Assembly: GCF_026015625.1 (NCBI RefSeq)
Contig: NZ_JAPDVG010000001.1
Coordinates: forward strand, 1,798,001 to 1,862,000
Direction of reading: 5' to 3'
Source of the DNA: Segatella copri
Lineage (GTDB): Bacteria; Bacteroidota; Bacteroidia; Bacteroidales; Bacteroidaceae
DNA length: 64,000 nucleotides
Below, in pieces: positions 27,503 through 36,147 of this stretch; within the stretch, counting starts at the first letter, position 1; each line of letters begins with the position of its first letter. The translations under genes and the position numbers were made by a program. The notes below the pieces were generated by a model. The model ran no database searches, had not been told where the DNA came from, and worked only from the letters and a program-made list of their open reading frames with translations.

Positions 27503-29167
27503 ATGAGCAATATCAATATATCAGAGGCAACCATAGCCCTCATCGACTCACTGAAAAGTACTACTGGTGCTTTCGGTTTGGCAGGAACAGGTAGCGAGTA
27601 TAAAATCGTCACAGAAATGTTCCTTTATAAGTTTTTCAATGACAAATTTGGTTACGAGGCTAAACGTGACCAAATATATGGAGAACGTTTGTCCAAGGCA
27701 GAGAAATGGGATGCAGAATATGACAAATTCACAGAAGAAGAAGTTGAAGATCTTTTCAGCTACTTGCCAGCTTCAGTTCCTCTTTTGAAACCGGAGCACA
27801 CACTCTCACACTTGTATAACTCTGCGACAAAAGGAGATTTCTCGACTATACTCGATGCGACATTAGTAGATATAGCCTCTCTTAATGCTGATACATTCTC
27901 TGTAACGACTTCAGGAAAGAGCAAAGTTAATATATTCTTTCCACTGACAACTTTTGTAACTGACACGCAGAAACGTGACGAGTTTGCAAAGTCATTGATG
28001 CGTAACGTGGCATCTTTCAATTTTGAGGATGTATTCGATGAAAAGTATGATTTCTTCTCTCGCATTTTTGAGCACTTACTAAAAGGCTTCAACAATGCAG
28101 GTGGTGGAAAGTATGCCGAATACTACACACCTCGTGCCATAGCACAAGTCATGGCTCGTCTATTAGTTGGCGACAATTCGGACTTGCGTGGTATGACTTG
28201 TTACGATCCATCAGCGGGTACAGGAACTTTACTTATGGCACTTGCCCATCAAATCGGTGAAGATAGATGTTCTATTTTCTCACAAGACATCTCTGAAAAG
28301 TCCTCAGAGATGCTTCGCCTCAATCTCATCCTCAACAACTTTGCGGCATCTTTACCAAATGTTGTACAAGGAAACACACTCACAGAGCCGTCTCACAAAG
28401 AGAACAATGGTACGTTAAAGAAGTTTGATTTCATCGTCAGCAATCCTCCTTTCAAGCTTGATTTTCCTGAGTATCGAGACACATTGGCATCCGACACCAT
28501 TCGTTTTTGGGCAGGTGTGCCAAATTCTGTGAAGAAAGTAGATCCGATGAAACCAAAGATGGCTATATACACCTGCTTTATCCAGCATGTACTCAACTCT
28601 CTAAAAACTACAGGAAAAGCAGCTATTGTTATTCCAACAGGATTCATCACCTCCAAGAGTGGTGTAGAAAAACGAATCTTACAGCGTATCGTTGACGAGA
28701 AATGGGTTTATGGCGTTGTTTCCATGCCAAGCAATGTCTTTGCGACAACAGGTACTAATGTATCTGTCATCTTCTTTGATAAGTCTGCAAGTTCAGACAA
28801 GGTTATCTTAATTGATGCCAGCAAACTTGGTGAAGAATACAAAGAGGGAAACAATCAGAAAAGACGCTTACGTGACTTTGAGATAGACAAGATTGTCAAT
28901 ACATTCCAAAACAAGGAAACTGTAGATGATTTTTCTGTTTCAGTAACTTATGATGAAATAAAGGAAAAAGGTTACAGCCTCTCTGCAGGTCAATATTTCG
29001 ATATCAAGATTGATTATGTTGACATTACAGAGGAGGAGTTTAATAAGCGAATGAGCAATTATAAGAGTACTCTTGTACAACAATTTGAGGAAAGCCATCG
29101 TTTAGAGAAAGAGATTCTGGAGCAATTGGGTAACCTTAGCTTCAATAGTCAAATTGGAAAAGAATAA
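27503..29167 (+). CDS. hsdM: Type I DNA methyltransferase subunit (N6-adenine)
   Basis: The protein has 554 residues: an N-terminal helical HsdM_N region (TTGAFGLAGTGSEYKIVTEMFLYKFFNDKFG) and an N6-DNA methylase domain. The SAM-binding motif is DPSAGTGTLLMAL (near 235) and the catalytic motif is SNPPFKL (near 312); YYTPRAIAQVMARLL precedes them. It methylates adenine in the bipartite site chosen by HsdS and is needed for both protection and restriction. The DUF1016 gene follows after 4 bases. Confidence 0.96.
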   Translation: MSNINISEATIALIDSLKSTTGAFGLAGTGSEYKIVTEMFLYKFFNDKFGYEAKRDQIYGERLSKAEKWDAEYDKFTEEEVEDLFSYLPASVPLLKPEHTLSHLYNSATKGDFSTILDATLVDIASLNADTFSVTTSGKSKVNIFFPLTTFVTDTQKRDEFAKSLMRNVASFNFEDVFDEKYDFFSRIFEHLLKGFNNAGGGKYAEYYTPRAIAQVMARLLVGDNSDLRGMTCYDPSAGTGTLLMALAHQIGEDRCSIFSQDISEKSSEMLRLNLILNNFAASLPNVVQGNTLTEPSHKENNGTLKKFDFIVSNPPFKLDFPEYRDTLASDTIRFWAGVPNSVKKVDPMKPKMAIYTCFIQHVLNSLKTTGKAAIVIPTGFITSKSGVEKRILQRIVDEKWVYGVVSMPSNVFATTGTNVSVIFFDKSASSDKVILIDASKLGEEYKEGNNQKRRLRDFEIDKIVNTFQNKETVDDFSVSVTYDEIKEKGYSLSAGQYFDIKIDYVDITEEEFNKRMSNYKSTLVQQFEESHRLEKEILEQLGNLSFNSQIGKE

Positions 29168-29171
29168 CATT

Positions 29172-30290
29172 ATGAATGAGACAACAAAACAGAACAACGG
29201 ATTGTTGCCTAATGGCTATGACCTATGGCGCAAAGACATTGAGGCATTGATTGACACAGCAAAACTGCAAACAGCAATCAATGTAAATCAAGGTATGTTG
29301 TCGCTGTACTGGAGTATTGGCAAGCAAATTCTTGACAAACAGGAGAAACTGGGTTGGGGAAAGCAGATCATTTCCCAATTATCAAAAGATTTAAGCTTAT
29401 GCTACCCTGGTGACAGAGGATACTCAGAGCGCAATCTACGAAATATGAAAAGATTTGCCTCAGAATACCCAGACTTTCCTTTTTTACAAGTGCCACTTGC
29501 AAAATTTAAGGAATCAACAATTTGGCAAGTGGCACTTGCCAAATTAGAAAAAGCCAACAAAGAATTTGTGCAAGTGCCACTTGCACAAATTACCTGGTAT
29601 CACCATATTTCGCTTCTTTCAAAAGTGAAAGACGATACGGAGCGCGCCTATTATATTACAGAAACGGCACAAAATGGCTGGAGCCGTGATGTCATGCTCA
29701 TGCAGATTGACAATGGTTACATCTATGCAAAAGGGCATGCTATCAACAACTTTGAACAGACATTACCTCCACCACAATCTGATTTAGCAAAGTACATTTT
29801 CAAGGATCCGTATAATTTTAGTTTCTTGGGGACGGTTGCCCTACAGAATGAACTCGATATAGAGAAGTCCTTGACTAGTAAGATAACAGACTTTCTACTT
29901 GAGATGGGGCGTGGCTTTGCATATATAGGTAGGCAATATCACATTACCGTTGATGGTGATGATTACTACATAGACTTGTTGATGTACCATCTAAAGCTCC
30001 ATTGCTACGTAGTTGTAGAATTGAAAGCCGTAGAGTTTAAGCCAGAATTTGTCAGCAAACTCAACTTCTACATCTCAGCTGTAGATGATTCTGTCAAGTC
30101 GCCAGAAGACAAGCCAACTATCGGTCTTCTCCTCTGCCGTAGTAAAAGTGACAAGAAAGCAGAATTCTCACTTCGTGGAATTACCCAACCAATGGGCATT
30201 GCCCAATATGAGACAGAGAAACTGTTTGCTGATGTTGCTTCTGCACTGCCACAAATAGAAGAGTTAGAAAGAAATATTGATAACGTATAA
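29172..30290 (+). CDS. DUF1016 / YhcG-type PD-(D/E)XK nuclease between hsdM and hsdS
   Basis: The protein has 372 residues from the ATG at 29172; an upstream TTG at 29154 would overlap hsdM and is less likely. The N-terminal DUF1016_N domain (LIDTAKLQTAINVNQGMLSLYWSIGKQI; GYSERNLRNMKRFASEYP) is followed by the nuclease domain with Asp in YYIDLLMYH and Glu-x-Lys in CYVVVELKAVEFKPEF. These proteins are often found inside type I restriction operons; their role there is not settled. Between the two domains lies a stretch with three copies of a palindromic repeat (29487-29584), coding QVPLAK-like motifs, where other family members I know have none or a variable insert. Confidence 0.9.
   Translation: MNETTKQNNGLLPNGYDLWRKDIEALIDTAKLQTAINVNQGMLSLYWSIGKQILDKQEKLGWGKQIISQLSKDLSLCYPGDRGYSERNLRNMKRFASEYPDFPFLQVPLAKFKESTIWQVALAKLEKANKEFVQVPLAQITWYHHISLLSKVKDDTERAYYITETAQNGWSRDVMLMQIDNGYIYAKGHAINNFEQTLPPPQSDLAKYIFKDPYNFSFLGTVALQNELDIEKSLTSKITDFLLEMGRGFAYIGRQYHITVDGDDYYIDLLMYHLKLHCYVVVELKAVEFKPEFVSKLNFYISAVDDSVKSPEDKPTIGLLLCRSKSDKKAEFSLRGITQPMGIAQYETEKLFADVASALPQIEELERNIDNV
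29487..29584 (+). repeat. Three in-frame palindromic repeats inside the DUF1016 gene
   Basis: The 13-base palindrome CAAGTG-(C/G)-CACTTG occurs at 29487, 29526 and 29571, spaced by 39 and 45 bases, so each copy is read in the same frame and codes QVPLA or QVALA. The copies also share the following A-rich bases (AAATT). Confidence 0.85.
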
Positions 30291-30300
30291 CAAGAATATA

Positions 30301-30900
30301 ATGGAATATAAAACATACAAACTTGGCACCTGCTTTTCTTTAATAGAAAATGGCGCTATCATCAAACAAAGAAAAGAAGCCAAAGGTTTCCCTATAACTC
30401 GCATAGAAACCTTATCTCATGGCAAATTTAATCGTGACAAGTTAGGCCATGCTGACATTTTCGACACAACACCTTACAAACGATATATCTTAGAAGACAA
30501 GGACTTGATTATGTCACACATCAATAGCCGTGCCTTTCTTGGAAGAACCGTGCTTTATAGAAAGAAAGGAAATGAACAAATTATTCATGGAATGAATGTC
30601 TTGAGGATTAAGACGAATGAACAATTTTTAGATCCTGTTTTTGCATCTTATTTATTCAAAACATCACATTTCAAAAAAGCAATTGATAGCATTCGTAAAG
30701 ATGCCATCAACCAGTCTAGTATAAACATATTTGACATATGCAACATACAAATAAGCCTTCCTTCAATTACAGAGCAGAGAAAAATTTCTCATGCCCTGCA
30801 ACTGATTGATAAAAAAATTGAAACTAATCATCTGATAAATGATAATTTACCGTTGCCTGACCATTCATTAAGAGAGGCAAGAGTTCGTCGCGCTGCTTAG
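30301..30900 (+). CDS. hsdS: Type I specificity subunit, first half only (TRD1), C-terminus replaced by inversion
   Basis: The frame has 199 residues. It holds one target recognition domain and the start of the central conserved helix (EQRKISHALQLIDKKIETNHLINDNL). At the 15-bp site (30835-30849) it leaves hsdS sequence and reads antisense through the 3' end of the facing hsdS, giving the unrelated tail PLPDHSLREARVRRAA and a stop. A full HsdS has two TRDs and about 370-450 residues, so this copy is in an off or truncated state. Inverting the segment 30835-31492 would join it to a complete second half in frame. A lone half-subunit can sometimes dimerise and give a palindromic specificity, so some function is possible. 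It begins 10 bases after the DUF1016 gene. Confidence 0.85.
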   Translation: MEYKTYKLGTCFSLIENGAIIKQRKEAKGFPITRIETLSHGKFNRDKLGHADIFDTTPYKRYILEDKDLIMSHINSRAFLGRTVLYRKKGNEQIIHGMNVLRIKTNEQFLDPVFASYLFKTSHFKKAIDSIRKDAINQSSINIFDICNIQISLPSITEQRKISHALQLIDKKIETNHLINDNLPLPDHSLREARVRRAA

Positions 30901-31927
30901 TAAGTTTTAATATCTCTTGTTGGTTAGAATATATTAAATCTTGTAATTCATTAACTATATGACAAAACTGATTGATATGTTTTTCCGACATAGGAAAGTA
31001 CAAATGTTTTAATGCCTCATGTGTTATCAGAGGTTGGGATGACCCTCCTTTATTTTTTGACAAGTTGTATAATTTCAATGAATAAAATAAGAAAGGTTGC
31101 CAATCATCATTTTTAGAACATATAGATATCGCATTGTCACTCACCCAACAAGGAACTTTACTATAATGTATGCTTCCACAATTTGCACCAACACGACCAA
31201 TTATTATGCAAGCTGGATAATTGCTTATCTCTACCATTTTAACTATACCATTACCACCATATGCAGGAACCAATCCTTCATTTTGTGGCATTGTTTGCCC
31301 ATTACCTATGGTAAACAAATCAGTATAGTTTGATGCCATCCACTCTTTCGGTATCTCACGTTTCAACTTATCATTCCACACCATAGCTCCACCACTCGAT
31401 TTATACGGCTTGCCCTCCTCATTAGGAAAGTCAAACTGCACGAACCAGTAGTCGTAGAGCTGCTTTGCCATCGCCTCTAAATTATCATTTATCTGACAAT
31501 TGAGTTTAATTTTGGCATCAAGTTTTTGAAGAACAGAAGCTATACGCTTTTGTTCTTCGATTTTTGGCAACATAACTTTTATGCCATAGTAACTATCAAA
31601 AGTCATGCTTGGGACACCAGTACCAGAATCCAAGCGGCTCAAATCCAATAGTTTCAAGTATCGATACAAGAAATATGGATTAGCTAGTTCTTCATTCACA
31701 ACGGTATAATATAATGTATCAACTGTCCAAAAAGGAACATCGCAATACTGAATATTATCCAAAGACCCTTTACGAGGTAACAATATACTTGGTTTATCAT
31801 AAAGATACTCGTTTACAAAGCGCATAACTCCCCCACTACCAAATACAGGATATTCCCCATCTGGCAGTTCCTTATGATCTTTACCATTCTTTATCTCTAA
31901 TAATTGAGACAACTTATATTCTTTCAT
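30824..31927 (-). CDS. hsdS: Type I specificity subunit, complete, on the opposite strand
   Basis: The protein has 367 residues with two target recognition domains. The first is MKEYKLSQLLEIKNGKDH (to about 130), followed by the central helix with EEQKRIASVLQKLDAKIKLN, the site-coded INDNL at about 146-150, LEAMAKQLYDYWFVQF, then the second TRD and a C-terminal helix (LTKQRDELLPLLMNGQATVNYHLSDD). It converges with the plus-strand half-gene; their 3' ends overlap over the inversion site. A -7-like TTATCTTTG at about 31944-31953 (minus strand) suggests its own promoter, so it may supply the active specificity in the present orientation. Confidence 0.9.
   Translation of the reverse strand: MKEYKLSQLLEIKNGKDHKELPDGEYPVFGSGGVMRFVNEYLYDKPSILLPRKGSLDNIQYCDVPFWTVDTLYYTVVNEELANPYFLYRYLKLLDLSRLDSGTGVPSMTFDSYYGIKVMLPKIEEQKRIASVLQKLDAKIKLNCQINDNLEAMAKQLYDYWFVQFDFPNEEGKPYKSSGGAMVWNDKLKREIPKEWMASNYTDLFTIGNGQTMPQNEGLVPAYGGNGIVKMVEISNYPACIIIGRVGANCGSIHYSKVPCWVSDNAISICSKNDDWQPFLFYSLKLYNLSKNKGGSSQPLITHEALKHLYFPMSEKHINQFCHIVNELQDLIYSNQQEILKLTKQRDELLPLLMNGQATVNYHLSDD
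30835..30849 (+). repeat. hsdS inversion site 1 (forward)
   Basis: ATAAATGATAATTTA. Read on the plus strand it codes INDNL in the middle of the half-gene; read on the minus strand it codes NYHL at the end of the facing hsdS. Identical core at the three other sites. Confidence 0.85.
31478..31492 (-). repeat. hsdS inversion site 2 (reverse)
   Basis: Reverse complement of site 1. It lies in the middle of the minus-strand hsdS, exactly at the junction of the first and second halves. Sites 1 and 2 bracket the second-half segment A (about 630 bases). Confidence 0.85.
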
Positions 31928-31990
31928 ATTCTGCTACAATTTAGATTACAAAGATAATCAAAATCAAGCAGGATATCGATTTTCTAAACC

Positions 31991-32983
31991 TTAATTAAGA
32001 TATTTTCGATGTGCCATCTTCACATTTGCCTGATTTACCATTGCATAATGCAAGGTCGTGTCTATTTTTACATGTCCAAGTAACTTTTGTACTTGCTCTA
32101 TTGGCATACCCTTATCTATGGCCATGGTGGCCAATGTTCTTCTAAACTTGTGGGGATGAACCTTGCTAAGAGAAGCTCGCTTTCCTAAATTGCGCAAGCG
32201 AACTTCTACGCCACTGATCGTAAGACGAGTATGCGGCTTGGCAAGACTTACAAACAAAGCAGGATTGTCATCAGTTCGCTCATCTAAGTATTTCTTTAGG
32301 TGAATCTTAGTTCGAGCATTGAAATAAACTTCTCGCTCTTTGTTTCCTTTACCAAACACAACACATTGACGTTCGTGAAAATCAATATCCTCACGATTCA
32401 TCTTTACCAACTCACCAACACGCATACCTGTACTGGCAAGCAAATCTATCATAGCGATGTCACGCAATTCTTGGCAACTATCACGTAGTATTTCCATACT
32501 TTCATCTGAAAGCACCTCCTTTACCAAAGTATCAGTACGAACCTTATGTATTCTTCGCACAGGACTTTTCACGATATAGTCCTCATCCTCCAACCATGAG
32601 AAGAAGCTGGAAAATATGCGTCGCAAATTATCGATCGTCACCTTGCTAAGGTGATGATTTTCTTGTTGTTCAGCAAGATAGCATCGAATATCATTAGTCG
32701 TTATTTCCTGCACTTTTTTGCTTACTGCCGCCATCAACTTCTCTATAGAAGACTTATAATAGTGAATCGTCTTGTCAGAGCATCCCTCTATTTTCTTTGC
32801 AGAAATGAACACATCAAGCAACTCCGCATTCTCCTTTTCACGGTTTTCACCATCAGACAACTTCAGGCAAACATCAAAATTCTCCAAAGCCACTTCCATT
32901 GTGTCATGCAATAGCTTCAAGTGCTCCTCAGACAATACACTACGCATACCATCTAATACATTTTTTATCAATTCTTTCTTCAT
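31991..32983 (-). CDS. Tyrosine recombinase, probable invertase of the hsdS locus
   Basis: The protein has 330 residues. An N-terminal SAM-like core-binding domain (about 60-160: DVFISAKKIEGCSDKTIHYYKSS) is followed by the catalytic domain with Arg in TGMRVGELVKM (near 184), HxxR in HPHKFRRTLAT (near 278), His in LLGHVKID and the nucleophile Tyr in TLHYAMVN (near 314). All catalytic residues of the XerC/D-like family are present. It lies inside the array of inversion sites, between the complete hsdS and the spare half, as in other phase-variable type I systems where the recombinase swaps hsdS segments. Confidence 0.93.
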   Translation of the reverse strand: MKKELIKNVLDGMRSVLSEEHLKLLHDTMEVALENFDVCLKLSDGENREKENAELLDVFISAKKIEGCSDKTIHYYKSSIEKLMAAVSKKVQEITTNDIRCYLAEQQENHHLSKVTIDNLRRIFSSFFSWLEDEDYIVKSPVRRIHKVRTDTLVKEVLSDESMEILRDSCQELRDIAMIDLLASTGMRVGELVKMNREDIDFHERQCVVFGKGNKEREVYFNARTKIHLKKYLDERTDDNPALFVSLAKPHTRLTISGVEVRLRNLGKRASLSKVHPHKFRRTLATMAIDKGMPIEQVQKLLGHVKIDTTLHYAMVNQANVKMAHRKYLN

Positions 32984-33036
32984 AATTTTATTTCTTGTTT
33001 CTACATATAATATAAGGTAATAGACGGATTATTGCA

Positions 33037-33051
33037 ATAAATGATAATTTA
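33037..33051 (+). repeat. hsdS inversion site 3 (forward)
   Basis: Same 15 bases as site 1, at the 3' end of cassette B. The homology to the site 1 flank continues for about 50 more bases (the shared HsdS C-terminal helix). Confidence 0.85.
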
Positions 33052-33763
33052 CCGTTGCCTGACCATTCATCAGGAGAGGCAAGAGTTCGTCTCGCTGCTT
33101 AGTTAGAGCTGCAATTTCTTTTGTAAGAGCAAGCTGTTTGTCTGCTATTCCATTTTGTAATTCTATCCATTGCACATAGATGTTTTTTGCACCAATAGTA
33201 AGAATTGGAAACTTGCAGAGATCATCCCTTGAAACTTCTTTGAAAGTCGTACCTGTTCCTAATTGTTCTATTTGTTTGATATGGTGGTTTATGTAGTAGT
33301 ATAAATATATAGAATCACTTATACTCTTAGGAATAAAGCTCTTGAAACCTTGATTTGTACAGACTTCATGCTTTGCAATAGAAACTAGACCGATTGGAGC
33401 ACGACTTGACATAAGTACAGAATTTGTTGGCAGTATACTTGTACTACAAGAATCAAAACCTTGCTTTGTTATATTGCGTTCACCTTGATACACAAACTTT
33501 GATTGTTGGTCAGACAAATCCTTTTGAGTTATCCAAACTATATCACCACCATAATTTGCTTCGACGGCTGTTGAAGGTGTCGCACCATTCTTTATTTCTG
33601 CAAAATCGATTAGATTTTCAACTTCCCAACCAATAGGAATTTCTCTTTTGAGGCGTTCATTATAGGTCATAGCTCCGCCACTTGATTTATACGGCTTGCC
33701 ATCCTCATTCGGGAAGTCAAACTGTACAAACCAATAGTCGTAGAGTTGCTTTGCCATCGCCTC

Positions 33764-33778
33764 TAAATTATCATTTAT
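33764..33778 (-). repeat. hsdS inversion site 4 (reverse)
   Basis: Reverse complement of site 1, at the 5' end of cassette B. It is the right-hand end of the recombining locus. Confidence 0.85.
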
Positions 33779-33856
33779 GAATTAGAAAGATTAAGCCAGA
33801 TACTTTAAAGAAAATTAGGGTTCCACAATTTGCTTCTTTTTAAATATTTTTCTTTC

Positions 33857-33928
33857 AAGAATTGCCATATTGCCATATCAGCTAGTAATCTCTCTGATTA
33901 CAAAGCTGTTAGGTGTATGGCAATTCTT
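33857..33928. repeat. Left palindromic block of the VirE/BT4734 unit
   Basis: AAGAATTGCCAT (33857-33868) and ATGGCAATTCTT (33917-33928) form a perfect 12-bp inverted repeat with a 48-base spacer. The first arm continues as the tandem ATTGCCAT-ATTGCCAT (to 33876), which is repeated inverted on the right side of the gene at 36224. Confidence 0.8.
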
Positions 33929-34079
33929 TATTTTTAGGGGTTATCTGCCATATTCGGGCGTTTTTGAGGCATTTTTTGAGAAAAACACAGAAAGTATTGA
34001 GCAAAAAAGCATTTTTTCGGTTCAATGCTTGGGGATTTCAATCTTTTTTCGTAACTTCGCCATCGATGCGGAAGAAATT

Positions 34080-34172
34080 ACGTCCCGACGTAGCATCTGA
34101 TACATCGCGACGTAACAACAACTGCGTCACGACGCAGCATCAGATACGTCGCGACGCAGTTTCAGATACATC
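34080..34172. repeat. GC-rich direct repeats with internal palindromes upstream of the VirE-like gene
   Basis: Two 36-base units (34081-34116 and 34125-34160) agree at 29 of 36 positions, and a third partial unit (CAGATACATC) follows. Each unit carries CGTC-n-CGACG and TCGCGACG palindromes. The GC content stands out against the AT-rich surroundings. This, with the palindromic block to the left, fills the 514-base gap 33779-34292; no gene is convincing there. Confidence 0.75.
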
Positions 34173-34292
34173 CTGGCTTAGCAAGTAATGCTTTCCGAAG
34201 TCCAAGTGAGCCTCTTTTGAACCCCCAAGTAAGCCTACTCAAACATTACGTAAGCCTCACTCGAAAAAGAAATAACTTTAATAACAGGACAG

Positions 34293-36122
34293 ATGAAAAT
34301 AACAGTCATCAGAACCAACCGGCAACACCAGCTTTGCGTTACCAACAGAAGTATCGGACACCTTTTGGAGCGTATGCTCAAAGATGATTCCAAGTTTACC
34401 ATCCAGAAATTCAGAGATATGGTTCCTTCCATGAATTTCGGTTACGATGGGTATAAAGACATGCCCACCTGGCACCGGGTATACCCTGCCGCCGAGTTTC
34501 AGAAAGATGAGAACGGGAATCTCAGGATGAAGGCATTCAACGGCCTCTTGCTCCTATCGTTCAGGAATATACTGAAACCTGAAGACGTCCAGCTCGTGAA
34601 GAAACAAGCTGCCTTTCTCCCCTCCACCCTCATTGCCGTGACCGGAGCCGATGGCAGAAGCGTGGAAATACTGGTGAAATTCTCCGATGAAAAGGGTGAA
34701 CTGCCTACAGATGAAGAACATGCCGACCGACTCTACCAAAGTGCATACCGACACATCCTGCCCATCTACCAGTCTGTCATCCATGCCGAGATAGCCAGCC
34801 AAAAGCCTTCGATAAGAAGCTATTTCCTCCTTACGCTCGATACCCAACCCTATTATAATCCTCAGGCTGTCGCCTTGAAAGTAGACGAGAAACTGATGCT
34901 TCAGGAACCAACCCCATCCATACCTGAGGCTAAAAGCGACCCGACTGACAAGAAAGAAAAAGGCATGAAAGGCTCGAAAGAGAACATCGAGAAGATGATG
35001 AAATATCTGAACGAGAAGTATGACCTGAGATACAACATGGTGATGAAATATACCGAATATGTACCGAAGGACAAGGAATGGATTGGATTTCAAGCCGTGG
35101 AACCGAGAGTACAGAAGAGTCTGACACTAGAAGTGCAACTGGCAGGTATCAACGTCAGCATCAAGGACGTTAGAAATTTCCTGGAATCCAATTTCATCAA
35201 GAACTATAATCCCGTAGAGGAATTTCTGTTCATCTGTTATGACAACTGGGACGGCAAGGACCATATACGTGCCTTGGCACGTACCGTGCCTACCAACAAC
35301 CCGCACTGGGAAGACTGGTTCTACACCTGGTTTCTAGCCATGGTGGAGCAATGGCACAACCGCACCGGCAGACAGTATGGCAACAGCGTGGCTCCCCTGC
35401 TCATATCCAAACAGGGCTACAACAAGAGTACTTTCTGCCGCCGTCTGATTCCACCCCAGCTGCAATGGGGCTACACCGATAATCTGATTCTCTCTGAGAA
35501 GAGACAGGTGTTGCAGGCTATGAGCCAGTGCCTACTTATCAATCTGGATGAATTCAACCAGATTTCAGCCAAGGTACAACAGGGATTCCTGAAAAATCTC
35601 ATCCAGTTGCCAAACGTGAAATACAAGCCACCCTATGGCAGCCATGTACAGGAGTTCCCCCGCACCGCCTCCTTCATCGCCACAAGCAATATGGACGACA
35701 TCCTGACCGATCCTTCCGGCAACCGCCGATTCATCGGTATCGAACTGACGGGTCCTATTGATGTAAGCGTGCGCCCCAACTATCAGCAACTCTTTGCCCA
35801 AGCAGAAAAGGCAATCTGGAATGGAGAAAAGACCTATTTTGATGCAGAACAGACGGCTCTCATCATGGAGAACAACAGGCGATACCAGCAAATAGATCCA
35901 GTCATGCAATGCTTCAGCGAGAGTTTTACGCCAACAGAAGACGAAAATGAGGGTACTTTCATGACTGCCGCCGCCATTTTTAGCGAGTTAAAGGCGAAAT
36001 ATGGGGCATCATTGGAAGCAAAAAGCCTTCTTTCGTTCGGTCGATGCCTGAAGAACATCGATGGACTAAAGAGGAAAAGAACGATGAAAGGTACTGAGTA
36101 TCTGGTTATTAGGCGAAAATAG
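34293..36122 (+). CDS. BT4734/VirE N-terminal + VapE-type P-loop protein (primase-helicase-like)
   Basis: The protein has 609 residues. The N-terminal third (KFTIQKFRDMVPSMNFGYDGYKDMPTWHRVYPAAEF...LLLLSFRNI) matches the BT4734/BF3469-VirE N-terminal domain, here thought to be primase-like. The middle (about 240-520) is a VapE/VirE-type P-loop ATPase: Walker A-like LLISKQGYNKSTFCRRLIP and Walker B-like CLLINLDEFNQ, with SNMDDILTDPSGNRRFIGIEL as sensor. The C-terminal part (EGTFMTAAAIFSELKAKYG...KRKRTMKGTEYLV) is DUF3874-like and probably binds DNA. In SaPI-type satellites VapE proteins act in replication. Here no capsid, integrase or replication partner is adjacent. The gene is bracketed by inverted repeats. 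Confidence 0.85.
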   Translation: MKITVIRTNRQHQLCVTNRSIGHLLERMLKDDSKFTIQKFRDMVPSMNFGYDGYKDMPTWHRVYPAAEFQKDENGNLRMKAFNGLLLLSFRNILKPEDVQLVKKQAAFLPSTLIAVTGADGRSVEILVKFSDEKGELPTDEEHADRLYQSAYRHILPIYQSVIHAEIASQKPSIRSYFLLTLDTQPYYNPQAVALKVDEKLMLQEPTPSIPEAKSDPTDKKEKGMKGSKENIEKMMKYLNEKYDLRYNMVMKYTEYVPKDKEWIGFQAVEPRVQKSLTLEVQLAGINVSIKDVRNFLESNFIKNYNPVEEFLFICYDNWDGKDHIRALARTVPTNNPHWEDWFYTWFLAMVEQWHNRTGRQYGNSVAPLLISKQGYNKSTFCRRLIPPQLQWGYTDNLILSEKRQVLQAMSQCLLINLDEFNQISAKVQQGFLKNLIQLPNVKYKPPYGSHVQEFPRTASFIATSNMDDILTDPSGNRRFIGIELTGPIDVSVRPNYQQLFAQAEKAIWNGEKTYFDAEQTALIMENNRRYQQIDPVMQCFSESFTPTEDENEGTFMTAAAIFSELKAKYGASLEAKSLLSFGRCLKNIDGLKRKRTMKGTEYLVIRRK

Positions 36123-36147
36123 CATTAAATTCTCACTATAACAATAT

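Larger units (their letters stand above)
33029..33778 (-). pseudogene. Silent hsdS second-half cassette (segment B)
   Basis: The frame codes a complete second half of HsdS: INDNLEAMAKQLYDYWFVQF, a second TRD different from that of segment A (WEVENLIDFAEIKNGATPSTA...), and the same C-terminal helix ending NGQATVNYHLLQ. No first TRD precedes it; upstream of site 4 the frame meets a stop at once. The first Met (33757) is internal. It is thus a donor cassette rather than a gene. Recombination between site 1 (30835) and site 4 (33764), which are inverted, would place it behind the first half at 30301. Confidence 0.85.

Noticed and set aside
31097..31333. Plus-strand small frames within hsdS and the recombinase
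   Set aside because: They are antisense to well-supported genes.
34080..34172. CRISPR array
   Set aside because: Only two full units, diverged, with an 8-base gap and internal palindromes; no cas genes in the window.
33913..34188. Open frame of 91 residues upstream of the VirE-like gene
   Set aside because: It runs through the direct repeats, has no recognisable domain and low-complexity ends; the repeat structure explains the DNA better.
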